34,041 nt of DNA from JAVVPO01 sp036655715. Lineage in GTDB: Bacteria; Bacillota; Clostridia; Lachnospirales; Cellulosilyticaceae. Of this stretch, positions 22,089 through 31,500 are shown piece after piece. The stretch lies in NCBI GenBank assembly GCA_036655715.1, contig JAVVPO010000019.1:1-34041 (forward strand). The letters are read 5' to 3'. The notes below the pieces were generated by a model. The model made no database searches and was not told where the DNA came from. It saw nothing but the letters and a program-made list of their open reading frames with translations. The translations under genes and the position numbers were made by a program. Position 1 is the stretch's first letter; each line of letters starts with the position of its first letter.

Positions 22089-24485
22089 CTATTTTAATTC
22101 AACAACCGTAACCCCAGCTTCACCTTCACCATATTTACCTGGTCTAAAAGTAGCAATATGAGGGTGTCTTTTTAACATAGTAGAGATAGCTGCCCTTAGA
22201 GCACCTGTTCCTTTACCATGGATAATAGTTGCTTGTTTAAGTCCTGATAAGTACGCATCATCTAAATATTTATCTACTACTGGTAGCGCTTCATCTACCA
22301 TCATCCCTCTTACATCTACTTCTGTTTTAATATGAGATGTTTTAGAGATTTTATGACTAACACTAGGTCTATGCATTGTTTTCTTAGTGTTAGTAGGCTT
22401 TTCTACGTCTTGACTAACACGTTGCAAGTTAGAAATATGCACTTTAATAGGTAGTATCCCTACACGTACCATAGTATTCCCGCTATTATCTGGTTTGGAA
22501 ATGATAACACCTTGTTGCATTAAATGAGTGACTATCACTTCTTCACCTTCTTGAATATCTTGTGGTACTTTCTTATAGGTTGTTTTTGGACCAATAGTCT
22601 TATTAATAATATGTTTTTGTCCTTTAACTGTCTCATTCATATTTTGTTTAACTTCTTGTAGCCCTTTTTCATCTATTATTACCTGAGCCTTACGAGCGGC
22701 TTGTCTAACTTCTTTTAAAGCTTTTTCTGTTTCTTCTTCTGCTTGTTTTAAGATCTCTTGTGCTTTAACATTAGCTCTATCCAATATTTTTTGTTTAGAA
22801 TGCTCTAATTTTTTTCGTTGATTCTTAATTTCTTCTTTAAGATTTTCCGCTTCAGTTCTAAACTCTTTAGCTTTTTCTTTTTCTATCTCTGCTATTTTTT
22901 TGTTGTATTCAAGCTCAACTAAGATATCTTCCATCTTAACATTCTCTTTGTGTAGGAATACTTTTGCATCTTCAATAAGATGTTCTGCAAGTCCAAGTTT
23001 CATGGAAATAGCAAAAGCATTACTCTTCCCTGGAATGCCAATTAATAGCTTATAAGTAGGTCTTAAAGAGGCTACATCAAATTCACAACTTGCATTTTCT
23101 ACTCCATCTGTTGATAACGCATAAAGTTTCAGTTCACTATAGTGAGTTGTTGCAACTGTACGAATTTGTTGTTTTCTAAGATGCTCTAAAATAGACATAG
23201 CTAGCGCTGCACCTTCTACTGGGTCTGTTCCAGAACCTACCTCATCTAATAAAATAAGTGAGTTAGTTGTCATCTGGTCTAAAATTCTAACAATATTAGT
23301 CATGTGTGCTGAAAAAGTACTTAAGCTTTGTTCGATACTTTGCTCATCTCCTAGATCTGCAAATACATCATCAAATATGGCTATCTCACTACCCTCTGCT
23401 GCTGGAATTTGCATGCCAGCTTGTGCCATCAATGTAAATAGTCCGACAGTTTTAAGTGTAACTGTTTTACCCCCTGTATTGGGTCCTGTAATAAGCAGAG
23501 ACGTAAACTCATCTCCAAGATGCACATCTATAGGAACGACTTGATCTACCGGTAACAGTGGATGTCTTGCACGTTTAAGATTAATATATCCTTTTGTATT
23601 AAGTTTAGGTTCTCTTCCATTTATTTTAAGAGCAAACTCAGCCCTAGCAAAAATAACATCTAATTGACAAATGGTATCAAAAGATACCGTAATCAATGGA
23701 CTAATTCCTGCTATCAGTTCTGTTAAATAGATAAGAATTTTTTCTATTTCTTCTTCTTCTTTTGCAAAAAACAGCTTAAGATTATTACTAAGCTCTATAA
23801 CGGATGCAGGCTCCATAAATACAGTGGCTCCTGTAGAAGACTGGTCATGTACAATCCCTTTAAAAGCATTTTTGTATTCTACCTTAATAGGTACACAGTA
23901 TCTATCTTGCCTAATCGTTACAACTGGTTCTTGCAGCATATCTTGATAATGTGAAGAATGTATAATGCCATGTACTGTCTCACGGATTTTATTATTAGTT
24001 GTCTTAATCTGTTTCCTAATCTGAGCAAGTACTGGTGTGGCATCATCTGCAAACTCATCTGGGCCTATAATGCATTTACCTATCTCATGTTCAATATCTC
24101 CATAAACAGATAAACTCTCAAAATACTCATTAAGATACTCATACGTGATGTCTATATTATCATCTTTATAATATCTCTTAAGCAACCTAGATGTCTTAAG
24201 AACATTAACAATATTTAGGATTTCTTGGCTGCTAAGTATGCCTCCAACTTCTACCCTTTTAATAGCTGAACTAATTTCCTTAATATGGCCAATAGGAACC
24301 TTGCCTTTTTTCACTGCCATATTAAGAGCATCTGTTGTTTCCTTCTGCCAAGTCGTAACCTTGGCAGCATCTGAACTAGGTATCAAAGCAGAAATCTTTT
24401 CTTTACCCCTTTCAGTTACAGCATAACCTTGTAATTTATCTTTTATCTTATTAAATTCTAACTTATATAAAGTTCTCTCATTCAT
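22089..24485 (-). CDS. mutS2: MutS2 ATPase with C-terminal Smr domain (endonuclease / ribosome-rescue factor)
   Basis: A 798-aa protein of normal MutS2 length. The MutS-type ATPase has Walker A GPNTGGKT (334-341) and Walker B ILLDEVGSGTDP (411-422). A long coiled coil with repeated Lys/Glu runs covers about 515-620. The C-terminal Smr domain contains DVRGMMVDEA and the HGKGTGALR nuclease-like motif. Known roles are suppression of recombination and, in Bacillus (also called RqcU), splitting of collided ribosomes. It lacks the MutS mismatch-recognition domain, as expected. The start follows a weak GAGG site 10 nt upstream. It heads a mutS2-response regulator-kinase run, while a hairpin separates it from the NlpC/P60 gene upstream. 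Confidence 0.96.
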   Translation of the reverse strand: MNERTLYKLEFNKIKDKLQGYAVTERGKEKISALIPSSDAAKVTTWQKETTDALNMAVKKGKVPIGHIKEISSAIKRVEVGGILSSQEILNIVNVLKTSRLLKRYYKDDNIDITYEYLNEYFESLSVYGDIEHEIGKCIIGPDEFADDATPVLAQIRKQIKTTNNKIRETVHGIIHSSHYQDMLQEPVVTIRQDRYCVPIKVEYKNAFKGIVHDQSSTGATVFMEPASVIELSNNLKLFFAKEEEEIEKILIYLTELIAGISPLITVSFDTICQLDVIFARAEFALKINGREPKLNTKGYINLKRARHPLLPVDQVVPIDVHLGDEFTSLLITGPNTGGKTVTLKTVGLFTLMAQAGMQIPAAEGSEIAIFDDVFADLGDEQSIEQSLSTFSAHMTNIVRILDQMTTNSLILLDEVGSGTDPVEGAALAMSILEHLRKQQIRTVATTHYSELKLYALSTDGVENASCEFDVASLRPTYKLLIGIPGKSNAFAISMKLGLAEHLIEDAKVFLHKENVKMEDILVELEYNKKIAEIEKEKAKEFRTEAENLKEEIKNQRKKLEHSKQKILDRANVKAQEILKQAEEETEKALKEVRQAARKAQVIIDEKGLQEVKQNMNETVKGQKHIINKTIGPKTTYKKVPQDIQEGEEVIVTHLMQQGVIISKPDNSGNTMVRVGILPIKVHISNLQRVSQDVEKPTNTKKTMHRPSVSHKISKTSHIKTEVDVRGMMVDEALPVVDKYLDDAYLSGLKQATIIHGKGTGALRAAISTMLKRHPHIATFRPGKYGEGEAGVTVVELK

Positions 24486-24571
24486 ACTCTAACCTCATTA
24501 CATATTCTTTGTATTATGCTTTATTATTACACAAATTTCTTATTTTGAAAACATGCTTATACATTAAATAC

Positions 24572-24620
24572 AAATAGGATCTATGAAAAGAGCTTTTATT
24601 GCTTTCCATAGATCCTATTT
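24572..24620. terminator. Hairpin terminator after the NlpC/P60 gene
   Basis: Arms 24572-24585 and 24607-24620 are perfect 14-bp complements around 21 nt (the loop can form a further short AAAAG/CTTTT stem). The stop codon touches the stem. It separates the endopeptidase gene from mutS2. Confidence 0.65.
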
Positions 24621-25321
24621 TAGTTGTCTAAAACTCTAATTCCTTTAACATAGTTCCTTGTATAATAGGGGCTATTTAAGTCACTAACCATCACGCCATG
24701 TGTCCCATCCGAATGTAGGAATTTACTATTATCCATATAAATACCTACATGAGAAACCCCTCCGTTATTACTTCCTACTGTATCGAAGAATACTAAGTCT
24801 CCGATTCTTAAGCTTTGCTTATCTATAGTTTGCCCGTCATTCGCCTGCATATAAGATACTCTACTAATTTCAACATCAAATGCCTTATAGACTTCTTGAG
24901 TAAATCCTGAACAATCTACTCCATTATCTAAATCGCTACCTCCCCATACATAAGGTGTACCAATAAATTGCAATCCATAATCTACAATTTCCTCACCTGC
25001 AACTTTTGTATAAGGAATAAGCTCTGGCTTATCCACTTTAACATACTGTTTATAAATCCAGCCTTCATCTTCACTAGCCTTTACTTGATACCACTCTTTA
25101 TTTTGGCCAATAATTCTCACTTCATCCTGATTAATACGATTTGTAACCTTTGATTGTTTATCAGGGTATTGTCTTAAATTAATATTTGTTCCTTGTACCT
25201 TGCCTACCATACCTGTAGAAGTTGGAAATAACTGTCCTTCTGGTATATCCTTGGCTTGTACCTGTATAAAAGCTAAGAAAAAGAAAACGGATAGACTTCC
25301 GCATCTTACGATTCTCTTCAT
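24620..25321 (-). CDS. Secreted SH3b-NlpC/P60 peptidoglycan endopeptidase
   Basis: A 233-aa protein with a signal peptide (positively charged MKRIVRCG, hydrophobic core to about residue 21, cleavage near QVQA-K). A bacterial SH3 domain (about 41-96, GTNINLRQYPD through WIYKQYVKV) binds cell wall. An NlpC/P60 cysteine peptidase domain (110-233) has Cys137 (VDCSGF), His191 (SHVGIY) and His203 (FLHSDG). It should cut peptide stems of peptidoglycan during growth or division. ATG 25321 is chosen because AAGGAGG is right upstream. A promoter-like pair (TTTCCA, TATAAT, 16 bp apart) precedes it. Its own terminator makes it a single-gene unit. Confidence 0.93.
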   Translation of the reverse strand: MKRIVRCGSLSVFFFLAFIQVQAKDIPEGQLFPTSTGMVGKVQGTNINLRQYPDKQSKVTNRINQDEVRIIGQNKEWYQVKASEDEGWIYKQYVKVDKPELIPYTKVAGEEIVDYGLQFIGTPYVWGGSDLDNGVDCSGFTQEVYKAFDVEISRVSYMQANDGQTIDKQSLRIGDLVFFDTVGSNNGGVSHVGIYMDNSKFLHSDGTHGVMVSDLNSPYYTRNYVKGIRVLDN

Positions 25322-25349
25322 AATTTCCTCCTTGGTGTATAACCCTACC

Positions 25350-25377
25350 ATTATAAAATACTTTTATATTATGGAAA
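25350..25377 (-). promoter_or_regulatory. Probable promoter of the NlpC/P60 gene
   Basis: On the minus strand TTTCCA (25372-25377) and a perfect TATAAT (25350-25355) are 16 bp apart, about 29 nt ahead of the start codon. The -35 is only a partial match. Confidence 0.45.
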
Positions 25378-25430
25378 TATTTTTTAGTAATTATACACTT
25401 ATGAAAAAAAAAATAATTTAGTTCATAAAA

Positions 25431-25919
25431 TTACCACTCATAATGATGAAGTTGTCCCTTTGTTTGCAAGCTATTAAAGCTATTTTGTCTAAGTGCCTCA
25501 TAGAGTGCGATAGCTACTGAATTAGATAGATTAAGAGAACGTGCTGCTCCTGTCATAGGAATACGTACAGACGTTTCTTTGTAATCAAGAAGGATTTCTT
25601 CTGGAATGCCAGCACTTTCCTTACCAAACATAATGTACGCGTCTTCTTCGTAGTTAACATCCACATAGGTTTGTTTAGATTTAGTTGTTGCCATATAGAT
25701 CTTAGGATTATTGTTCTTTTCTACAAATTCCTTAAAGTTTTTGTAAGTTCTTACGTCTAATAGATGCCAATAATCAAGTCCTGCTCTTTTCACTTGCTTT
25801 TCGTCTATTTTGAATCCTAGTGGTTCTATTAAATGAAGCACCGTACCTGTTGCTGCGCAAGTCCTTGCTATATTTCCTGTATTTTGTGGAATTTCTGGTT
25901 CATGTAATACAATATGCAT
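25431..25919 (-). CDS. trmL: tRNA (cytidine/uridine-34 2'-O)-methyltransferase, TrmL-type SPOUT
   Basis: A 162-aa SPOUT methyltransferase that uses SAM to 2'-O-methylate the wobble base of certain tRNA-Leu. The family motifs are EPEIPQNTGNIART (7-20), GLDYWHLLDV (48-56 region), FGKESAGIPEE (98-108) and PMTGAARSLNLSNSVAIALYEA (121-142), which form the trefoil-knot SAM site. Length is typical for TrmL. I start at ATG 25919 because GAGG lies 10 nt upstream; an in-frame TTG at 25925 is closer to it but less likely. No partner gene is adjacent. Confidence 0.95.
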   Translation of the reverse strand: MHIVLHEPEIPQNTGNIARTCAATGTVLHLIEPLGFKIDEKQVKRAGLDYWHLLDVRTYKNFKEFVEKNNNPKIYMATTKSKQTYVDVNYEEDAYIMFGKESAGIPEEILLDYKETSVRIPMTGAARSLNLSNSVAIALYEALRQNSFNSLQTKGQLHHYEW

Positions 25920-26106
25920 AATCAATTTTCCTCTTTTGCTTTAGTCTAAATTCTCTTTTATCATAAGCCTTTTTTCCGCTTTTTGACAAGACCTATTTTC
26001 GCTTATTAAGTTCTATATACAATTCTTTTTTCTATTTTTGGTATATTGTATAGCTTATCCTCATAATATTTGTTAAAATGAACTTTATCTAGAAGGAGGG
26101 ACTTAC

Positions 26107-26610
26107 ATGACATTCATTCGATCAGCTGAGTCAAAAGATGCACAAGCCATCCAAGACTTACTTTTAACAACTTTTAATACTTCAGCTGAAGCTGACTTAG
26201 TAGATAGACTTAAAAAAACTAGTTTTTACGATAGAGAATTATCTTTTGTTGCAATAAACGAAGATAAGGTTATCGGATATATTCTTTTTAGCCGCGTTGT
26301 TATTAAAAACAACAAATTTACTTTCCCAGGACTTATTTTATCACCTTACGCTGTGTCTCCAGAATTCCAAAACCAAGGAATAGGCCGACTACTTATTGAA
26401 ACAGGGATAAAAAAGTGCAACTACCTAGGTTATAAAATAGTCTTCGCTACTGGAAATGATCCATACTTTAGCCGCTTTGGATTTAAATCACTAGATAACT
26501 ATGAGCTTATCCCCACAAATAAGAACAAAGATATCCCATTAGTGTATGTGCTAAACCTTGATGCTGAGGATATAAAAGGAACAATACACTATCCTATAGA
26601 GTTTGCCTAA
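26107..26610 (+). CDS. GNAT-family N-acetyltransferase (YhbS-like)
   Basis: A 167-aa protein with GNAT motif A (LSPYAVSPEFQNQGIGRLL at 79-95, acetyl-CoA pyrophosphate loop QNQGIG) and the downstream FGFKSLDNYELI pattern, typical of the YhbS group, which are small-molecule or protein acetyltransferases of unknown substrate. AAGGAGGG precedes the ATG. It is a single gene on the plus strand between minus-strand genes and is closed by a perfect hairpin. Family is secure, substrate unknown. Confidence 0.88.
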   Translation: MTFIRSAESKDAQAIQDLLLTTFNTSAEADLVDRLKKTSFYDRELSFVAINEDKVIGYILFSRVVIKNNKFTFPGLILSPYAVSPEFQNQGIGRLLIETGIKKCNYLGYKIVFATGNDPYFSRFGFKSLDNYELIPTNKNKDIPLVYVLNLDAEDIKGTIHYPIEFA

Positions 26611-26618
26611 TTGCATAA

Positions 26619-26657
26619 AACATAAAAAGAGATGTCTTTGACATCTCTTTTTATGTT
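26619..26657. terminator. Strong bidirectional terminator
   Basis: Perfect 18-bp arms (26619-26636 and 26640-26657) with a 3-nt TTT loop and A/T-rich bases at both ends. It serves the GNAT gene on the plus strand and the lipoprotein gene converging on the minus strand. Confidence 0.85.
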
Positions 26658-26672
26658 GCTAACTATTCCGTT

Positions 26673-27377
26673 CTAATTAGTGTTTCCACCTCCACCTTGC
26701 CCACCACCACTACTACTGCTTTGGCTGGAATTCCCCCCACTTTGACTATTTGGGTTACCATCTCCGCCTGTAGTATAAGGGCTAATAGGATCACTTTTGC
26801 TAGTACCACCTTCACCTGTTGTAGACCCTGTATCTCCTGTTGCCCCTGCTTGCGCTTCTTGCCCAGTATTACCTGTTGTATCTTTTGATTCTTGACTCTT
26901 TGATTCTTTAGCTGGTTCACCATAATTATTGGCACTTGTTTTTCCTGCGAAATACTTCTCAAAACCTTGTTTAGCTAATTCGATGAATTCAGCTGAAGTT
27001 TGAGAAGCTCCTGCTACAATATCAACTTGAGCTGGGTCTTGAGTTTCTAGTAAATCAGCTCTAAGTTTTTCCATAGCCTCTTTAGCACTCATACCTGTTT
27101 TTTCTTGCATTGTAGAGTTGTATTCTTCATCTTGAGATTTCTTTGCAGCTTCATCATCTATATAATCGAAGTATACTTGTGTTAGCACATCTCCATCAAA
27201 CGTAAGCCTTATGTGTGGAAACCATCCATATTGGTCCTGAGGACCTTCCATCTCTACAACCTGCCCATTCTCCATTTCAGCAACATTTGCATCATCTCTT
27301 GCTGTACGGCTACAAGCAGTAAGTAAGCCACTGCTTCCCACTACTAGCGCAAGTAATATTATACCTAATTTTTTCAT
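26673..27377 (-). CDS. FMN-binding-domain lipoprotein with low-complexity Gly/Ser tail
   Basis: A 234-aa lipoprotein with a lipobox LLTAC ending in Cys22. Residues about 45-142 form a small FMN-bind-type domain: FPHIRLTFDGDVLTQVYFDY and the GASQTS stretch (123-128) after VDIVA. That stretch matches the (S/T/A)GA(S/T)xT motif to which ApbE-type flavin transferases attach FMN, so Thr127 may be flavinylated. The tail from about residue 150 is rich in Gly, Ser, Asn, Gln and Thr and ends in a glycine-rich run, probably a disordered linker. AGGAGG precedes the ATG at 27377. It would sit outside the membrane, anchored by lipid. Flavin attachment is inference; no ApbE or electron-transfer partner is nearby. 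Confidence 0.8.
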   Translation of the reverse strand: MKKLGIILLALVVGSSGLLTACSRTARDDANVAEMENGQVVEMEGPQDQYGWFPHIRLTFDGDVLTQVYFDYIDDEAAKKSQDEEYNSTMQEKTGMSAKEAMEKLRADLLETQDPAQVDIVAGASQTSAEFIELAKQGFEKYFAGKTSANNYGEPAKESKSQESKDTTGNTGQEAQAGATGDTGSTTGEGGTSKSDPISPYTTGGDGNPNSQSGGNSSQSSSSGGGQGGGGNTN

Positions 27378-27430
27378 ATTTTTTCCTCCTAAATAAATTA
27401 CACTATTGCGTATATGAATATATCTTTCCA

Positions 27431-27464
27431 CAAACAAAAAAGACTATGCATCATACATAATCTT
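27431..27464 (-). terminator. Terminator of the double winged-helix gene
   Basis: On the minus strand AAGATTATG pairs with CATAGTCTT (9 bp including one G-U pair, 7-nt loop), followed by TTTTGTTTG. It lies just after the stop codon. Confidence 0.75.
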
Positions 27465-27466
27465 AG

Positions 27467-28381
27467 TTATCTCTTTTTTACACTGTATTCTAATGTATCA
27501 TATAAATAAATATACTTTTTCTTTTGAAAATTATCTTTAGGTAGTAAAAAATACATAGAAGACCCAGTCCTAAGCACAACATGGCTCTTTTGAGATAATG
27601 GTGAAATGAGATAGTATCTATAATATTTATCTTTTTGTAAATCCAAAAGTTTTACTGCGCATAACTGATACATTGCTTCTCTAATCTGCTCATCTCCATA
27701 GCCTAATTCCTTTTTAATTTGCTTTCTCGGAATATAAATGCCTAAGGAGATTTTTTCACTTTGAATCCAATATCTCCATAAGTAAAGATAAAAAATGATA
27801 ACCTTTTGGGGTAAAAAGTTATACACATCAAATAATCTTTTGATACTATATATATCCTCAGTAGGTTGATAGGCTTTAAAAGGTCTAGCTACTAAACTAA
27901 ATACATCTATCTCTTTTGTTTTCAAAGTGCTTATCATCTCATCAGCTATACTTATAAGATGATTATATATCTCTTTAAAATCTTGATATTTAACTGTTTC
28001 TTCTGAAGGCAAAAGCTCTTTTACCCTTTCAAAACTAGGAATAACATGTGTACCCACTGCGTATTTAAATTCATCTGGCGTAAGTGGTTCATAAAGGGTA
28101 TACTTTTTCTGTTTAATCTGATAGCCCTCCAGGGTATACATATTATAGTATTGTATTTCAATATCAAGTAATCCCATCATAACTAAAATCATTTCATATT
28201 TTCTAATACTAGCATGGGACATATTAAGATTCACTTCTAACTCTGACATACTATAAGTGATTGTATGATTTTCTTCTTGGGTATTCATAGCTAAATAAAG
28301 ATATAAGGTTGTTCCTCCACTTAATATGAACTCATAGTATTGACTAAATATTCTATCTAAGTAATAATTATCTTTTTTCAT
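27467..28381 (-). CDS. Double winged-helix protein, possibly DnaB/DnaD-type replication-initiation relative
   Basis: A 304-aa protein I do not recognise with certainty. Residues about 8-75 look like a winged helix (GTTLYLYLAM, MSELEVNLNMSHASIRKYEMILVMMGLLDI). They are followed by a YTLYEPLTPDEF segment, a pattern reminiscent of the N-terminal part of Bacillus DnaB/DnaD-type helicase-loading proteins. Residues about 190-265 form a second winged-helix-like unit (LPQKVIIFYLYLWRYW, IPRKQIKKELGYGDEQIREAMYQL). No DnaD C-terminal motif was seen. It could equally be a transcription regulator. A GGAT site precedes the ATG. It is read in the same direction as the upstream 1445-aa helicase gene, about 180 bp after it, but a hairpin between them suggests separate transcription. 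Confidence 0.5.
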   Translation of the reverse strand: MKKDNYYLDRIFSQYYEFILSGGTTLYLYLAMNTQEENHTITYSMSELEVNLNMSHASIRKYEMILVMMGLLDIEIQYYNMYTLEGYQIKQKKYTLYEPLTPDEFKYAVGTHVIPSFERVKELLPSEETVKYQDFKEIYNHLISIADEMISTLKTKEIDVFSLVARPFKAYQPTEDIYSIKRLFDVYNFLPQKVIIFYLYLWRYWIQSEKISLGIYIPRKQIKKELGYGDEQIREAMYQLCAVKLLDLQKDKYYRYYLISPLSQKSHVVLRTGSSMYFLLPKDNFQKKKYIYLYDTLEYSVKKR

Positions 28382-28469
28382 TCATTTATCCTTTTTAGGT
28401 TTTACTATTTTTTCTATTTTATTATACTATAAAAGTAACTTAGAAGTATAAATCTATTCTTATCTTAAT

Positions 28470-28525
28470 CCAAAGAAACCTCTAGCATAGACTTTTACAA
28501 CAATCTATCCTAGAGGTTTCTCTGG
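28470..28525 (-). terminator. Hairpin terminator after the SF1 helicase-nuclease gene
   Basis: Arms AGAAACCTCTAG (28474-28485) and 28510-28521 pair perfectly. They are extended by ATAGA/TCTAT inside after one mismatch, and by CCA/TGG outside. It is 40 nt past the helicase stop codon and ends in a short T-rich stretch on the minus strand. Confidence 0.65.
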
Positions 28526-28564
28526 ATCTAAATATATTCCATTTACTTACAAATGTACATTTCT

Positions 28565-31500
28565 CTAATTCTGAGTTTCAATCCCTAAATCCTCTAGCTT
28601 CCTTAGAAGCTGATGGATTACCTTTTCTTTATTTATCACAAACTCACTTGCACGTAATCTTATAAACCTCCAACCAACTCGTTCTAATATAGCTTGTTGG
28701 CTTAAAGCTTCTTCTAACTCATCTTCTTCCTTCCACTTATCTCCATCACACAATATGGCTATTTTTTGATCTTTCCCATAAACTACCATATCTATTACAT
28801 AGCTACCTACTTGCCACTGAGTTGTTACTTTATAATTAGCTTCCTTAAGATATTTTAGAATATTTTTTTCAAAAGAGGAAAGTCCCCTAAGGTGTTTTTT
28901 CTCAGTTGTCTTTGAAGCATAATTCCTACAGTAGTGAAGAAGCTCCTTACGTATATCTCCATCTTTAAGGCTTCCTTCTGGATCAAAGGAATGGAAAACC
29001 CAAACTTGATCTTTTGCACGGCTCATGGCTACGTTATATCGTTTTTTATAGAGATTATCTATACCGTAAGAAGTTAAACGCATCGTTCCTTTTTTATCAT
29101 AGCTATCTACTAATGAGATAAAGATAATGTCACGTTCATCCCCTTGGAAATGGGATGGATTACCACAAAGAATATTTCTACTGTGATATTCCACAGGATT
29201 CATTTGCGCAAGTAACATGCTTTCTATCACTCCAGCTTGTTTTTCTCCTTTTAGAGTAATGACGCCAAAAGTCTTATTTGCATATTTTGGCTTTTGGCAG
29301 CACTCTAAGATAGTATTTACAATAGCTTCTGCTTCTTTTGGATTTACATTATCTACTTCCTCACCGTCTTCTACTAAGCAAGTGATAATAGGTGGTTTGA
29401 TTAGCACACCACTACCTTCTCTAAGTGGCTGAATTTGCCCATTATAAGACATTCTATTAGAATATCCTATAATCTCTGGCACACATCTAAAGTGTTCTTT
29501 TAGCCTTACAGGTTGATACCCTGCTACTTGTGCTAAATCATAGATGGAAAATTTTCCAGAGTAAAGAAAATGATTAGGAATATCATAAAGATATTCTTTA
29601 ACTAATCGTTCAACATCCTCTGATTTTTCTCCAATTGCAAGTGGACTTACTTGCTCATTATCTCCTACAATGAGCACTTGCTTACCAAGATATAAGGCAA
29701 CTAGAGCCATTACATCCGCTTGACTTGCTTCATCTATAATGACTACATCAAATTTATTTTCTTTGGGATTAAAGTTTTCAACCACTTTATTAAGAGGCAT
29801 AATCCAAACAGGCACAGCACTTTGACATTTCGGCATTAATTTTCTTGCCTCAGCTTTAAGTGATTCTGTATTTTTTCCTTTTCCTGCCCCTAGCTTAATA
29901 ATAAGTTGTTTCCATCCTTCTATCGCCTGAACTTGGCTTCTATCTTTATCAAAGGCTATGAGCTTATGTAACCATGCTTTATTAAATGCCAATTGGCTTG
30001 TATTAGTCTTAATAAGTTCTTCAAATTGTTTCATTTCCTCTTGCATCGCTTCAAGGGACTGACTATTTCTTTGATGAATGCCTTCTACAAATTGATGATA
30101 TAGCCAAACCTCTTCTATATTCTTCGGTATGACACTTTCTCCATAGCTATCTATCCTATTATTGATTTTGTAAGCCCATGTAGGTGCTACAGCCTCTAGC
30201 TGCCCAAGGAGACTTCTTCTTTTTTCTATTGGTCCCTGCAGTAATTGAACATCTAAAATCTTCTCATAGCACTTACTATATAAGTTTACATCATTTTCTT
30301 TTAGTGCCTTTTGAATGGTCGTAAGGGTTTCACTTTTTCTATAAGATAAATTCTTCTTGATTGCTTCTTCAAGCTCTTTTTTAGCGATTGTTATTCTTTT
30401 TTCTTCTAACCTATAAATCTGATAAGCTATTGCTTCTTTTAACTTAATAGCTAATTCATCCTTGATATTTCTTATTTCACTATACTTATGATGTGAAAAA
30501 TCTCTTAAATCATCTAAGTTTTCTACATCCACTTGATAGCCTTTAAGTTCATCTAGGATAGGCTTCCATTGGTTTTCATACCACTCTAAGTTTTGCAAGA
30601 TAACTTGTCTATACTTCTTACAAGTCTCTTCAAAATGGCTTCCCATATGTTCTACCCGTTCTGCGCCAAGCGCTGCCATTTGTCTATTCCATCTATATTT
30701 TAGCTTTTCTCTTTTTTGGCATAGGTTATAATAATCACTTAAAGCTTCAAATTCCTCTACTTTTTGAGGTAGCTGCCCATTAATACGACAAGCATTAATA
30801 ATATTTCTCATATTAGGATTAAGTAGAGTCGTTATCTTGTTGATTTTTCCACCACTTCTTAGTTTTTCTATAATCACCTTAAATTGTGGCAGGGGACTAA
30901 TCGTTTCATCTAACTCTCTAATCTGTGGATGGTATTTCACCAGTTGCTCCGAACAAGACATCGCAAGTTCACTTACTTCGTCAATACTCTTTAAAAGGTT
31001 AATCCATTTATCTTTTGCTGAACTTTGTTTACCTGCTTCTATGGTTTCTAAGCACCATTCTTGTTCGGTATGAATCATGCCGACTGCTACAGTTATAGCA
31101 TCACTAAGTTTTTTTAGTTGATTTACAGTACATGGACAAGTAGCGCTCTTCCAATAGATACGATGTTTTTCTAACTGATTAGTTTTATAGTCCTTTTGTA
31201 AATCCAGAAAATCTTCTAATTCATTAGGGATTAACATCTTTTCTGGCAAGACACAATCAAAGATAATTTCTTCTTCCTCATTTAAAGAAACATTGGTGTC
31301 ATAAAGTTCTTCCACTTGCTGTGCTGTAAGCGGAAAACCTACCCCTAGACGAATTGGCATTGGCATCCAACTTGCTTCTTCTTTATAAGCTTCTATGTAC
31401 TGAATTACTTCAACCTGAGTATACTCTCTATGATCAATCTTAACTGGTGTATACTCACTCCATAAAATCTGTTTAAGTTCCTCTTTAAGATTATCTAACT

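Noticed and set aside
26663..26962. A 99-codon minus-strand frame rich in Gln, Lys and Val
   Set aside because: It is the shifted frame of the Gly/Ser tail of the lipoprotein; the low-complexity DNA keeps it open by chance.
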